Under the pieces are notes generated by a model, which had not been told where the DNA came from, ran no database searches, and saw only the letters and a list, made by a program, of their open reading frames with translations. Positions 54,138 through 64,000 of a stretch of DNA of 64,000 nucleotides are shown here, in pieces. The DNA is taken from NCBI GenBank assembly GCA_033961575.1, contig CM066736.1, positions 7,101,501-7,165,500 on the forward strand, in the 5' to 3' direction. Positions within the stretch are counted from its first letter, which is position 1, and every line of letters begins with the position of its first letter. The position numbers and the translations under genes are program-made. Source of the DNA: Aselliscus stoliczkanus. Taxonomy: Eukaryota > Chordata > Mammalia > Chiroptera > Hipposideridae.

Positions 54138-54965
54138 TTTTATTTATTTGAGGGCAGTGTCACTGGCCCTCATATGTGGGACCAGGGCCGCTGGCTTCCC
54201 AAGCCAGCACTTAACCACCGCGCCTGGCTTTTATTTTTTTAATTTTTGTTTTATGTTTTTAAACTTTATTGGGCAACAGCCATGGTCATTAGTTACCCAA
54301 TTGCTTTCATGTTACAGTGGCATAATTGATTCTTTTAAGGAGGGCGCAGATCACAGTGGCGCATGCGGGGATCGAACCAGTAACTTTGGTGTTATCAGCA
54401 CCACACTCTAACCAACTGAGCTACCTGGTCAGCCCCAATTCACTGGCTTTTTGTATATTCACTGTGTGTGCAGCCACCACCTCTAATTCCACATTTCCAT
54501 CACCCTGGAAAGAAACCCTGTACCTACTGGCAGTCAGTTCCACTTCCGGACCCTAACCCCTGGTGACCACTAATCGGCTTTCTGTCCTGTGGACTTGGAC
54601 TGTCTCTCTTGTGTTTCTTGGTCATTCGCATTTTTTGTGACTTACAGGCCCTTTACTCTGCGTGCTTGTCTCCTGCACTGCCTTTTCTTGTTTTGCAAGA
54701 GCTCTTTACATGGCTGTTAGCTGTCACATGTTGTAAATATTTCCCGAGTTCGCCATTTGACTGTTCAGTTTTGATCCTGAGTTTCTTGGCTTACGGAGGA
54801 TTTTAAGTCTGGACAGTAAAATACAGTAATCTTTTCCTTTATGGTTTCAGTTTTTTTGCTTTTTCTACTTAGAAAGGTCTGGGACCAGGTAATTATTTAG
54901 GTTTTTTCACTTCTAATTATTTAATCCAGCTGGCTTTTATTCTTTGTGGCCAGTGTGATATCCTG
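53061..54965 (-). mobile_element. L1 3' region and ORF2 debris, antisense, interrupted by SINEs
   Basis: It shows TTTAGTATATTGACTGAGTT, GTTGTGCAACTATCACTGTG, CATTAGCAGTCACTCCCCAT, CACCAGCAATGTATGAGGGT and CTAACACTTGTTATTATCCG, reading L1 in reverse. At least two copies are joined, since TTCACTGTGTGTGCAGCCAC restarts the order after 54437. Inner insert 53480-53610 (GGGTTCAGTTCCAGGCCACC, ACAATAAAGTGAGTTGCCAT) is a different old repeat. Confidence 0.7.
54105..54436 (-). mobile_element. Nested SINE pair: tRNA-Ile-like SINE with a short SINE in its tail
   Basis: The outer element (54237-54436 plus the tail) has TSD AATTCACTGGCTTTT at 54090-54104 and 54437-54451. In reverse its head has GTAGCTCAGTTGGTTAGAGT and GCTGATAACACCAAAG, like tRNA-Ile. 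The inner short SINE is at 54109-54223 with its own TSD CTGGCTTTTATTT at 54096-54108 and 54224-54236. Confidence 0.88.
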
Positions 54966-57900
54966 CTGGGTTTTGATATCTGAGATGCCGCGTGTCAAGC
55001 ATCTCACTTAGTAAACGCTCACCAAACACTGGCTACAGAGAAGAACAGGTCAGGCCAGACTGCGCTCGGAAGGATGGAAAAGCTGGTGGCGGCGGCAGCC
55101 GTGACCTGGCTGGCTTCTGGCTCTCGCCCTGGTTGCTGTCAGCTCAGCCGCCTCAGCCTTCCTGGCGCCCCAAGGCCCCTTGCGCCCCAAGGCCCTCGCC
55201 TTCACCTCTTCTTCTGAATCATCATTCTTCGAAGGCAGGCGGTGGCCACCATCCAGGGCTTTTGGGGATCTTGGTGGTGATGAGCGCCCCTCCTCCGGTG
55301 TACCCCCCACCGAGGCCGGTGACAGAGGTTATTTGTTGTTTCTTAACCACAACTTTTTCCACCCTCCTCCCCAGGTGCAGAGCAGACGCTCACTCAGCCC
55401 AGAGGCCGCAGCCAGGTGGCCTTGTTGGGGATCCCCCATCTGGTTTGGCTCTGCAGCAGGGCTGGGAACAGGGTGTTCAAGCCCCTGAGGGCTGGGCAGC
55501 TCTGGGACCCCTGCCCTCTTGACACCCACCCTATTGGTTGCCCATGGACTCCGTCGGGCTTTCCTGATGGGTGGGGGGTGGGGAATCCCAAGTCGGCAGA
55601 GCCCACTCCTGTGCAGCAGGAAGGCCCGGGGGCAGTGCCAGGGGCCTGGACACGTGGCGTGGCCTCTCAGAGCCACGGCTTCCCCTTTATCTGGAGGAGC
55701 TGACCAAGCCTGGCCCTTGTGGCCTGGAGTGGCCCTGGGACTGAGGTGCCAGGAGTGTCACTAGGAGAGGAGGGCACAGCTTGGGTAAAGGTGTGGATGG
55801 GGACAGGGCGCATCTGCCTCAGGGTCCTGTGGGGGTCAGGGAGGATTCCTGGTGAGGATGCTGGCAGGTAGGCTGTGATGGCCCAAGGTGTGAACTGCTG
55901 GCAGCTGGTTTGCAGTGGGCGGTGGGGATGGGGTCTGGCTGGGCCCCTGACCCCCAGTGGTTCCGGGCCTGCCGGGTGCTGGCTGAGCTCATGCAAGAGG
56001 CACTCTGTCCTTGGGGATGGTCCAGGCCCGCAGGGACAGCAGGGGTCCTCGCAGCTGGTTGCTGAGCAGCCCGGGACTGCTTGCTCTTCGTGGCATTTCA
56101 GCTCCAGGGTCTGCACAGTCATTTACCTGAGAGCCAATGTGTGGGCAGGAATGGTGGCCTGCGTGGAGGGCACAGCTTGAGTAAAGGTGCGGCGGGGAAA
56201 AGCCTGCAGGTGTCAGTGTGCAGCCTCACTGGTGGGGGGGGGGTGCCGGCCCCTTCCATTCCTGCCCCACAAAGCCCTGTCCCAGCACCCCTCTCCCCAG
56301 GCAGGGCTGGCGTGGGGCCTGGACTTGTCACCCCGAGGCGGGGGTGAGGTCAGCTGGTGAAGGTGCCTGTGGGCAATGAACTCCTTGGTTCACCTGTTCA
56401 GGCATGCCCATAGGGGTGGGGAATGTGGGACTTCCAGGGGTGGTCCCTCTTGAGCCACCAGGCACCCCACCTTGGGTGTGGCCCCTACGGCTGGCCTCAC
56501 AGCTGGCTCATGCGACACCCGCATCTCAGGAGGGGCTCGAGTGGCTGTGGGCGTTTGTCTGTGGGACAGAGGCTGCTCCAGCATCTAAGAGGGACTTTGT
56601 GTCCCTGTCACTGTGATTGTGTGTGGGGTGGTCTCTGAGAGGGGGCTTTGTGACTGTGTCACTGTGAGTCTCACACGGGGGAAGCCCTTACAGGTGGGGC
56701 TTTTCAGATAGGCCCCCAACCCGTCTGTCCCAGCACCTCCAGCTAATTACTGCTCCTCCAGGCCTCCTTGGAGCCTCAGGGTGCGAACTGGGGTGTCGCC
56801 TGCACAGAGCAGGGGAGTCAGATGGCGGGGACTCTGTCGCTGAGCAGAGTGGTTATATTTGGGGGTCTGTCTCCCTTTCTCACTGGCTCTCTGGAGGTCT
56901 CTGTTTCTGGCACCGAGGGGTTCTTGTTTGCCAAGAAAGGGACAACTGATCCACGTGGCTTTTCTGGAAGCTTCTCTCATAAGCTTCCCTGTGGGGACCA
57001 GGAGCATAAGACAACAGGGCACAGACCACACAGGAGCTTTGGCCCCCGGGGGCTGGGGAGCCTGGGCGAGAGAAGCCCGAGGGGTGCCCTCTGCCATCAC
57101 CTCCATTTTCCACGAGGAAACAAAAGCGGAGAAGTGATTTGCTCAGGGCCAGACCGAGAAAAAGTGAGGGCCCCGTGGGGGAGGGGACAGAGGAAGGAAG
57201 TGACCTGTGGCCTGTGGTTCCAATCTTTGTTCAGTCCATGGAACGGGCTCCCTGCCTTCAGTTTGCCTCCAGAGGAGCCGGGGAACAAGAGGTGAGATAA
57301 CTCACCACACCCCACATCTGCCTCTGCTCCCCAGACATCTGAGGGCTGGGGCCCCAAGCACCTACCCAGCTACTCACCCGTCCGTCTGACAAACCCTCCC
57401 TAAGGCCCGCCTCTGGGCCAGACCCAGTGCTGGGCCCCAGCTGGGAGCACGGCCTGGTGCCGTCCCCACCCCCAGAGGAACTCCCAGTCAGATGGCGGGG
57501 GCAGCTGCATCATCAGGAAATTATGGCTGGGCCTGATAAGCCCTGTGCAGAGGGAGAGGCACAGGAATCGCACTAACCACCATGCGACCAGAGAAGGCTC
57601 CCTGGAGGAGGGGAGGTTTTCTCGGCCGAGAGCTGCGGTGGGGGAGAGCGCGTGGGCTGGGGAGGCCGGGCTGTGCCGACGCGGGTCCGAGCCCCAGCTC
57701 TACTCGGCTCCCGCCGTGGCCAGGACAAGTGATTCTGCCTGGCGCTCCATTTCTGTTTGTGGGGTGTCAAGAGCCTTCTCCTCAGCCCGCCCTCTCCCCT
57801 GGGAGGCCCAGCCACGTTCCCACTCCTGTGTCCTCCATCCCCACCCTGTTCTCACTCCTTTCATACAGTATCTCTGTCCCTCCTCCCAACCCTCATTGGA

Positions 57901-58129
57901 GTGGCGTGTCTGCTGGGGGGCCATACCCTGTGCCCCGGGCCCCCCAGCACTCACGGTATCTGGCAAACAAAAGGCCTGTGATATTTGTTGTAGGAGTGAA
58001 ACTGAGCACCCGTGACCTACCAGGCACTGCTTTGTGCTGGGGGTGCCACGTGAGCAAGACCAAGTCTCCCCCGAGCCCATGTCACAGGCTGATAAATGCA
58101 GTGAAGGAAGTAGAGAGGGTTATGTGATG

Positions 58130-58340
58130 GTGACTGTGTGAATTTAGACACTGTAGTCAGGGAGGCCTTCCTGAGGAGGTGACCCTGAAGCTGCGACCTG
58201 AATCTGAGAAGAGCCAGATTTGTGCACACGTGGGGCAACTGCCTGCCCGGTGGAGGGAACAGTGGGTGCAAGGCCCTGAGGTGGCGTGTGCTGGTGTGGC
58301 TGAAGTGGTAGGACTAGGTCGGGCAGGGTCGCATGGGTCA
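58130..58340 (-). repeat. L2 LINE fragment
   Basis: It shows GGAGGCCTTCCTGAGGAGGT, GACCCTGAAGCTGCGACCTG and GGTGCAAGGCCCTGAGGTGG. Confidence 0.55.
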
Positions 58341-61290
58341 TGGTAAGGCCTCGGGCTTCCACACCCAGCGAGATGGGGCCCACGGGCCCCATTTGAGCGG
58401 CGGAGGTGCATGGGAGGTAGCCGGGTCTGGATGTATCTGGGGGTAGGGCTCATGGATGGCAGCTCAATTTTGATGCTGCCCGCCTCAGGTAGTTCGGGAA
58501 CCCGATTGCGGGGGTTCCTTGTGGGCACCCCCTCAGCCCCCACCGCCCTCCCTCACCCTCCTCAGCTCTCCTCAGGTGCCAGTGGCTTTCACATCCACCC
58601 GGGCCCGCTGAGGGGCTCTTGTCCCGAAACTGCAGGCCAGCTGGCTGGATGCATTCTCGGTGCTGTCTCCCCGGAGGTGTTCTTAGCCTTGTCGCCTCGT
58701 TTATGAAGTGGGGATAAAACACCACCTCAAGGGCTGCTGCGGGTGTGTGTGTGTCATGGGAGCTTCCCCACTACTGGTCTCCAGTTTAGACAGACCAGAT
58801 TAGACGGGTGGGGTTTTCTCACCAGAGCATCACCGTGCTGGAAACCAAGGATTGTTCTTTACTCTGGAACCTTCTTACTTCCTTGGTCTCAGGCTCTTTT
58901 CCTTGATATGACATTCTTTTCTGGGAAACTGGAAAATTTTTGAAATGGTTGCTGACTTGTGAATTCCAGTCCAGAAGCCACTCACCAAAAGGTGGTGTGA
59001 GGGGTCTGTTAGCATTCCTAGCCGTAGCTGACTCCCGTGTGGATTCGGCTATGGTTTTGGGCTCTACCCTCTCCACCAGGGAGCGTTCAGCCAACATTTA
59101 TAGGCACTTACTCGGCGCGCTGCCGAAGACACAAAGATGGAGAGGGGGCAGGGAGGCCTTCTTAAGCACATGGCCAAGGGGTGGGGAGACAGCTGCGGGA
59201 GCTGCCTGCGGCGGGCGGCGCACTGACAGCTTCCTCAGACGGGTTCCTAAGCTCACCGCTGCCTCGTGCCATCTGCCTGGGACCTTTCCATACCCACTGT
59301 GAGCTCCTCTGCACACACTGTCGCTAAGCTCCTGTGGGACTGTAGTGAAATGATCACACCTTACACGAGTAGAGACTGAAACTAGGGCAAGTTGAGGCAG
59401 AGCTGGGACTCAAGGCCAGGACTGATTCCCAACCCCCATGGGAAGCTTGTGCAGGCCCCAGAGGGGTTTCGGAATAGGACGTTCGGTGGCCAGTCTGGGG
59501 ACCACGTGGGTTCACAGGTTCTGCACCAGCCCTTCCCAGAGCCCTTAATGGACTGCTGTGCACAAGAGCTGACTTCTCTTAGAGAATCCCTCTTTGCACT
59601 GGCTGCCAGGAAGCTGAGAGACAAATTTGTGGCAAGTGGGACCGTGGTCTGTGTTCTAGCCCTTGTCTTCCTCCCTCCGAGTATCCCTGTAACCCGACCA
59701 AAATCCTTTTTGGAACAAGACAGGGCATTTTGTTTTTGTTTTCTTTAGGTTGGTATTTTGATAAGCATCAGTAAGGCTTGAGTAACCATTCTCCAGAATG
59801 ACGTCTCATCTGTTTGTTCATTCGCTCATTCATCCAGGCAGCATCCATTTGGGCTCTGGGATGGGGGTACCCAGCTAAGAGTGGGACCTGGGATTTGCTC
59901 AGGCCCACGTCCGAGACCACCTCCCATTCCCCGCCGCCACCGGAGGGTCAGCAGGATCTGCGTGCTGTCCCCACACTCACTGAGGCTGTAGTTGATCCAT
60001 GCCCGATACCAAAGGCAGCAAGGGGCGGGCCAGGGCTGGTCTGACCACCTCCAGAGCCAGGCTCCAGGCCACTGAGGTGACGCCTTGAGGGCATGGGTGC
60101 TGTGCCCTCCTTCCCGTCTCCCGGCTGCCCACTGTAGGAGAGGAGGGGCTGCGGGATTCCAGATGGTAGCCGGTCGAGGCTTTAGCTCGAGGATCAGGGC
60201 CCCGTCAGTGGCCAGGCCCAGCGCAGTGGATGGACCACGGCCATGGTGGGGGCCCGGCCTGCCCACATCATGGGACCCTCCGTGCCAGGCCCTCTGCTGC
60301 CTGGGGAGTTAGATGCCATCTGCCCCACCGCTTCCTGTGGAGGCAGCCATCAGAGCTGGGTCTGGCCCACGAGCAGGCCTGCTTCTGTCGAGGGCTTCAG
60401 CCTGCAGCCCGCATCTGCCGCTGCCACACGCCGCCTCGGGATAAACCCCAGCCGACTCCCCCAGCCAAGACCTCCCGGGGACTTCTGGGGCTTACTGTGA
60501 CCACCTCACTGTGGGACACGAGGCCCTTCAGCTCCTCGTGTCCATGCATTTCCCGCCTCAGAGCCTTTGAAAGGCCCCCAGCACCTGGGAAGCCCCGCCC
60601 TCCGCTGCTTGGGCCCTTGCTAGGACGGAAGCTTGGCGAGCCAGGGACTGTGTATTTCTTTCCTGCTGGGGCTCCAGCACCTGGACCTTGGTGAAGTCTT
60701 GGCCAGTCCCTCTGCCGGGGTCTCCAGGGTATGAATGGTGACAGGCTCCATTCAAGATGCTTGTGAGGATGTGGCAGAGTAGGTGCAGCCCAGTACCTTG
60801 GAAGCCTTTCGAAGGGCACCCATCCCTGCCCTGCCTCTCAGCACAGAGGAAACGGCAGGCAGCCGGTTGTGGGACCATTTGCAGGTGAGGGCATGAGGCT
60901 GAGAGGTCGGTAGGGAAAGTCTGGCTCCAGCCCTCACCCCAAAGGCCCTCCGTGGGCGCACAGGGACCCTTGGGTCATTCGGAGTCCAGGAGAACCGGGT
61001 GAACCCGTGGGTTGAGGCACAGCTAGCTGTTCGAGCCACCCTCCACAAGTGTGAGACAACAAACCTAGGGCCAGAACTCCGCCCGGCGTTGCACAGCAGC
61101 CCACGGAGCTCCTGCCCGCTGAACAGAGCGGCCGCCCTGCCAGGCCTCCCCCTGCCCTCGGGCTCCTACATGTTCTTGATCTCTGCTAAGCAAACTCAGA
61201 AATGCCGTGTAGTTCATTGTGTTGTCTGCACAGTTGCAGTGAAGTACATTTTAATGTGAACTTCATTCTGTTCTTTTCCCTTTGTCGTAG

Positions 61291-61366
61291 GGTATGTAGA
61301 CAGGGAGCGGACCTGCACTGCAGGATGCTAAAGGAGTAAATGAGGGCTGTAAGGCGGAGCGAGCAG
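61291..61366 (+). other. Candidate cryptic or poison exon in SH2B3 intron 2
   Basis: A strong acceptor (CTGTTCTTTTCCCTTTGTCG, then TAG at 61288-61290) and a consensus donor (GAGCAG|GTGAGT, GT at 61367-61368) bracket 76 bp. All three sense frames contain a stop; after SH2B3 codon 244 the frame would read GGT ATG TAG. Inclusion would therefore truncate the protein. Splice sites are seen; use is not shown. Confidence 0.3.
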
Positions 61367-61569
61367 GTGAGTGGCCGGTCCCTGGCCACTCGCAGGGGAA
61401 GCCGTACAGCCGACGTTTGTGATACTATCGCGCTGTCGTTTGAACGCTGCAGCAGTGTAGCACTGTGGTACCGTATCCGTGTAGTGAGTCCACAAAGGCT
61501 GTGCACACCTTGGCTGACCTCAGACCCCAGCCTGGAAACCTAGCACCAGCTAGTCACCAAACCAATCCT

Positions 61570-61695
61570 GTAGAGAGAGGGGCTATTAAATAGCTCCACC
61601 TTACAGATGACCAAGCTAAGGCAGGAGGGCTGAGCCGCTTATCCAGGGTTATCCAAGTGGAAGGGTCGGAACTGAACCCTAAAGCCTAGAGTGAT
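61570..61695 (-). repeat. MIR fragment
   Basis: The plus strand shows CTCCACCTTACAGATGACCA, AGCTAAGGCAGGAGGGC and GGAACTGAACCC. Confidence 0.5.
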
Positions 61696-64000
61696 GAGAG
61701 GATTACAGAGCCCAGATCAAGTTAGCTGTAGAAATGTAAGCCCTACTGTGAGGAGAGTCTCAGCTGGTTGTTGAGCTTCCCAGCAGCCAGAGCAAAGAAA
61801 CAAATGGGTTATTCCTACTGGAGTCACAGTAGCCAGAAGCAAGCAGCCAACTTTTGAAATGCTAGCTGCTGAGACTTGCTCCCCAGTAGCGGATGCTGCA
61901 GGATGTGGTGGGTGACATTCTACTACTTGTACCACAAATATCTGGAGTGGTTTGGCCATTTTGATCACCTGAGCACACTGTGACTAGGAGGGGCGTTCAG
62001 AGAGCAGCTTGGAATAGAAAGCAGGTGAGAAGAGGGGGACCTGAAGCCCCCAAATGGTCCTATAGCTGCTGACAGAGCCCAGCTCTGTCTCATCACATCC
62101 CTCAACCAGAAAGGCATCCACTGGCCCTCCACACGGTGGCCACAGGTGGGTTGTGCTGTCTGCATGCTCTCAATGGCCCTCCCATCTGGGCAGAGCCTTG
62201 GGCACGTTCCCACTGCCAGGCAGCAGGTAGACGCACTGGCTCGGCTCCTGGGCGGGCTGGGGCTCAGACCCCAGCTCTGCCCCTGGAGCTCGGTGGCTCT
62301 GGGCAGAGCAGATGGGCTGCCTGGGGCAGTGCTCACACAGGGCTGCTGCGAGGAGTCAGGGAAGGACCTGTGCCACGCTTGCCCTGCAGGGGAACGCGAG
62401 CCAGGGTGAGCAGCGGTGAGCGGTCCCCTACCACTGCCTGCCAGGTCAGCAGTTCCTCAGCTGCTGGGGTGGAGCTCGGGAGGGCGCTGACACGGAGAGC
62501 CCCGCATTCAGAGTGAAACCAGTGGCTCTGCTGGGGCCGGGCCTGGGGCCAGGCTTGGAGCGGAACTGAAAGGGAGACGAGCCTGTTCCCCTCTTGGCCT
62601 GGCCCACTTCCTCCCAGTGATCCTGAGGCCGGAGCTGGCGGGGGGGTGGGGGCCGGGCAGGGCCAACTGCAAAAGCAGGAGAAGGAAGGAAATGGCCCTT
62701 CGTACCTTACCCACTCTGCAGACAGGAAACAGGCTGAGGCTGGCTGGCTGTGGAAGCTGCCCGGGCCCCATGTGCTCGGGCGTGTCCAGTGCCCTGTAGG
62801 GGCTGTGGGAGACTGCTGTGCTCCCCACACCTGACTCCCAGGCTCAGAAATGAGGGTGTAGGGGCTGTGGAAGAGAAACTGCGAAGGTAAAAACCTTCCA
62901 GCCCTGGCTGGTGCTGGTTCCTTAGGACTGGGATTTACTGGTTGTGCAACCCCTCCAAGCTGTTCCCCATGTGTGAGGCTGGTGTGACAGACGGTGCAGG
63001 AAGCCCTGATAAAGGCCAGTGGTTCCCGGATTTGCCGTGACTCTCCCCAGACGGCGGTGTCTAACAACCAGGGTGGGCCTGGGAGCTCCAAGGAGACCTG
63101 CTGGGGGTGGGCCTGGCCTGGGGAGGGCCCCAGCTTGGCCAGTCCTCTCCTGGCCAGGCTGCCCCTTACCTCACTGTTCATTGGCCCTCCTGTGGGTAGG
63201 GAGGGGGTTGACGGCAGGCAGCCTGGCCCTGAGGTCACATCCATCTGTCAGTGATGCCTGATACCGGCGTGTCCACAGCATGGTTAAGGCTTTGAGGATC
63301 GGCTCTTACACCTTCAGAAAAGGCAGCCTCTGGCTAAGATGTGCCCTTCTGGACAGAGGAGGTGGAGGTTGGATTCCCCCAAAGCCTGCCTCTTGTTCCC
63401 ACCTCCCCACCCCGTGCTGGCTTATTAGGGGCTGTGCCCAGGCCTGACTGTTGCCCAGCCCTTGGGAAAAGAGCTGATGGAGGGCAGGGGACCCAGCTGG
63501 ACTCCTGTGTCCATTCCCCAGTTCATCTCGGGCCCTTCCACCTTTCTTTTTCGTCTCTTGGCCTCTGCTGGAAGCAACCATTGATCATCTCATGGCTCCC
63601 CGGGAAACAGTCTCATCACAAGAGGAAGTGGAGAAGCGGGGCAAGGGGGGGCTAACCTCGCCTCTGAGCAAGCTGGCTCCTAGGGGCCGCACAGCCTCCT
63701 GCTCTCCGGGCCGGGCTCCGCAGGGTCAGTCCCTGCCCCAGCCGGGTTCAGTCAGGCCCTAGAAGGGCGGGCAAAGGCCTGGGGGACCATTTTCCCCCTG
63801 TTCTGAACCCTGTATCTGTTGGCTGTCATGGGAAACTCCTGGTTCCGAGGTTTTACATGGGTTTTGGCTGGCTGTCACGGGCTAGCAGTGCCAGGCTCTC
63901 CCTGTTGAGCACACTGGCAAAAGCCCCCAAAGCCTGTGGCTAAGCCACTCTGCCAGCCCCCCACTCTTCAGCGAAAGCCACCCCTCCTTGTCCTGAGACT

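Larger units (their letters stand above)
44268..64000 (+). other. SH2B3: SH2B3 intron 2 (window ends inside)
   Basis: It begins GTAATC. In mammals this intron is long (more than 20 kb as I remember for human), which fits the absence of later exons here: no frame resembles the remaining PH or the SH2 domain. Repeats are listed individually. Stretches without recognised features: 48120-49360, 49600-50850, 50970-51490, 51660-52520, 54970-58120, 58340-61280, 61700-64000. These are GC-rich with many chance ORFs and no recognised protein. Confidence 0.75.

Noticed and set aside
54340..54436. tRNA-Ile-like sequence on the minus strand
   Set aside because: It is joined to a SINE body and T-rich tail and flanked by a TSD, so it is a tRNA-derived SINE, not a functional tRNA gene.
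62333..63244. 303-residue minus-strand ORF near the right end
   Set aside because: GC-rich intronic sequence; Pro/Ser-rich translation, no recognised motif, no splice or promoter context.

Overview
This is a mammalian nuclear segment: GC-rich CpG islands, long introns, and abundant MIR, L2, L1, MaLR and tRNA-derived SINE copies. The two coding parts are recognised from protein sequence. They are PHETA1 (FAM109A, Sesquipedalian-1) on the minus strand and the first coding exon (exon 2) of SH2B3 (LNK) on the plus strand. Their order and orientation match the mammalian block CUX2 > < PHETA1, SH2B3 > < ATXN2 (human 12q24). By that synteny, the left edge is probably the 3' UTR of CUX2. Young SINEs dominate: a tRNA-like head followed by A-rich or AAAT tails, plus forms with several tRNA-like units. 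They resemble SINEs I remember from rhinolophoid (Yinpterochiroptera) bats. The bat assignment is an inference; the mammalian assignment is firm.

Layout: 1 to about 2.2 kb, probable CUX2 3' UTR with two candidate poly(A) signals. 2.2-9.6 kb, intergenic with old repeats and two SINEs. 9.65-17.1 kb, PHETA1 on the minus strand: poly(A) signal at 9666, about 2 kb of 3' UTR, one coding exon (11655-12323), a 4.4 kb intron, and a non-coding first exon in a CpG island (16.64-17.1 kb). 17.1-32.7 kb, intergenic and repeat-rich, with a GC-rich non-repeat island at 25.2-25.6 kb that may be regulatory. 32.7-33.6 kb, the SH2B3 CpG-island promoter and non-coding exon 1, with a splice donor after 33489. 33.5-43.5 kb, intron 1. 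43509-44267, exon 2 carrying the start codon and 244 codons. 44268-64000, intron 2; the window ends inside it, so the rest of the PH domain and the SH2 domain are not present.

PHETA1 is an endosomal PH-domain adaptor for the phosphoinositide phosphatases OCRL and INPP5B. SH2B3 is a membrane-proximal adaptor that damps cytokine-receptor/JAK signalling in blood and endothelial cells. They are neighbours, but nothing here suggests they work together.

I found no bacterial-type system, CRISPR array or new gene family. The observations most worth checking are these: a predicted SH2B3 upstream ORF whose stop overlaps the main start codon as ATGA; a 51-bp minisatellite starting about 50 bp after the SH2B3 exon 2 donor; a possible poison exon in intron 2; and several composite or nested SINE insertions whose target-site duplications can be read directly.
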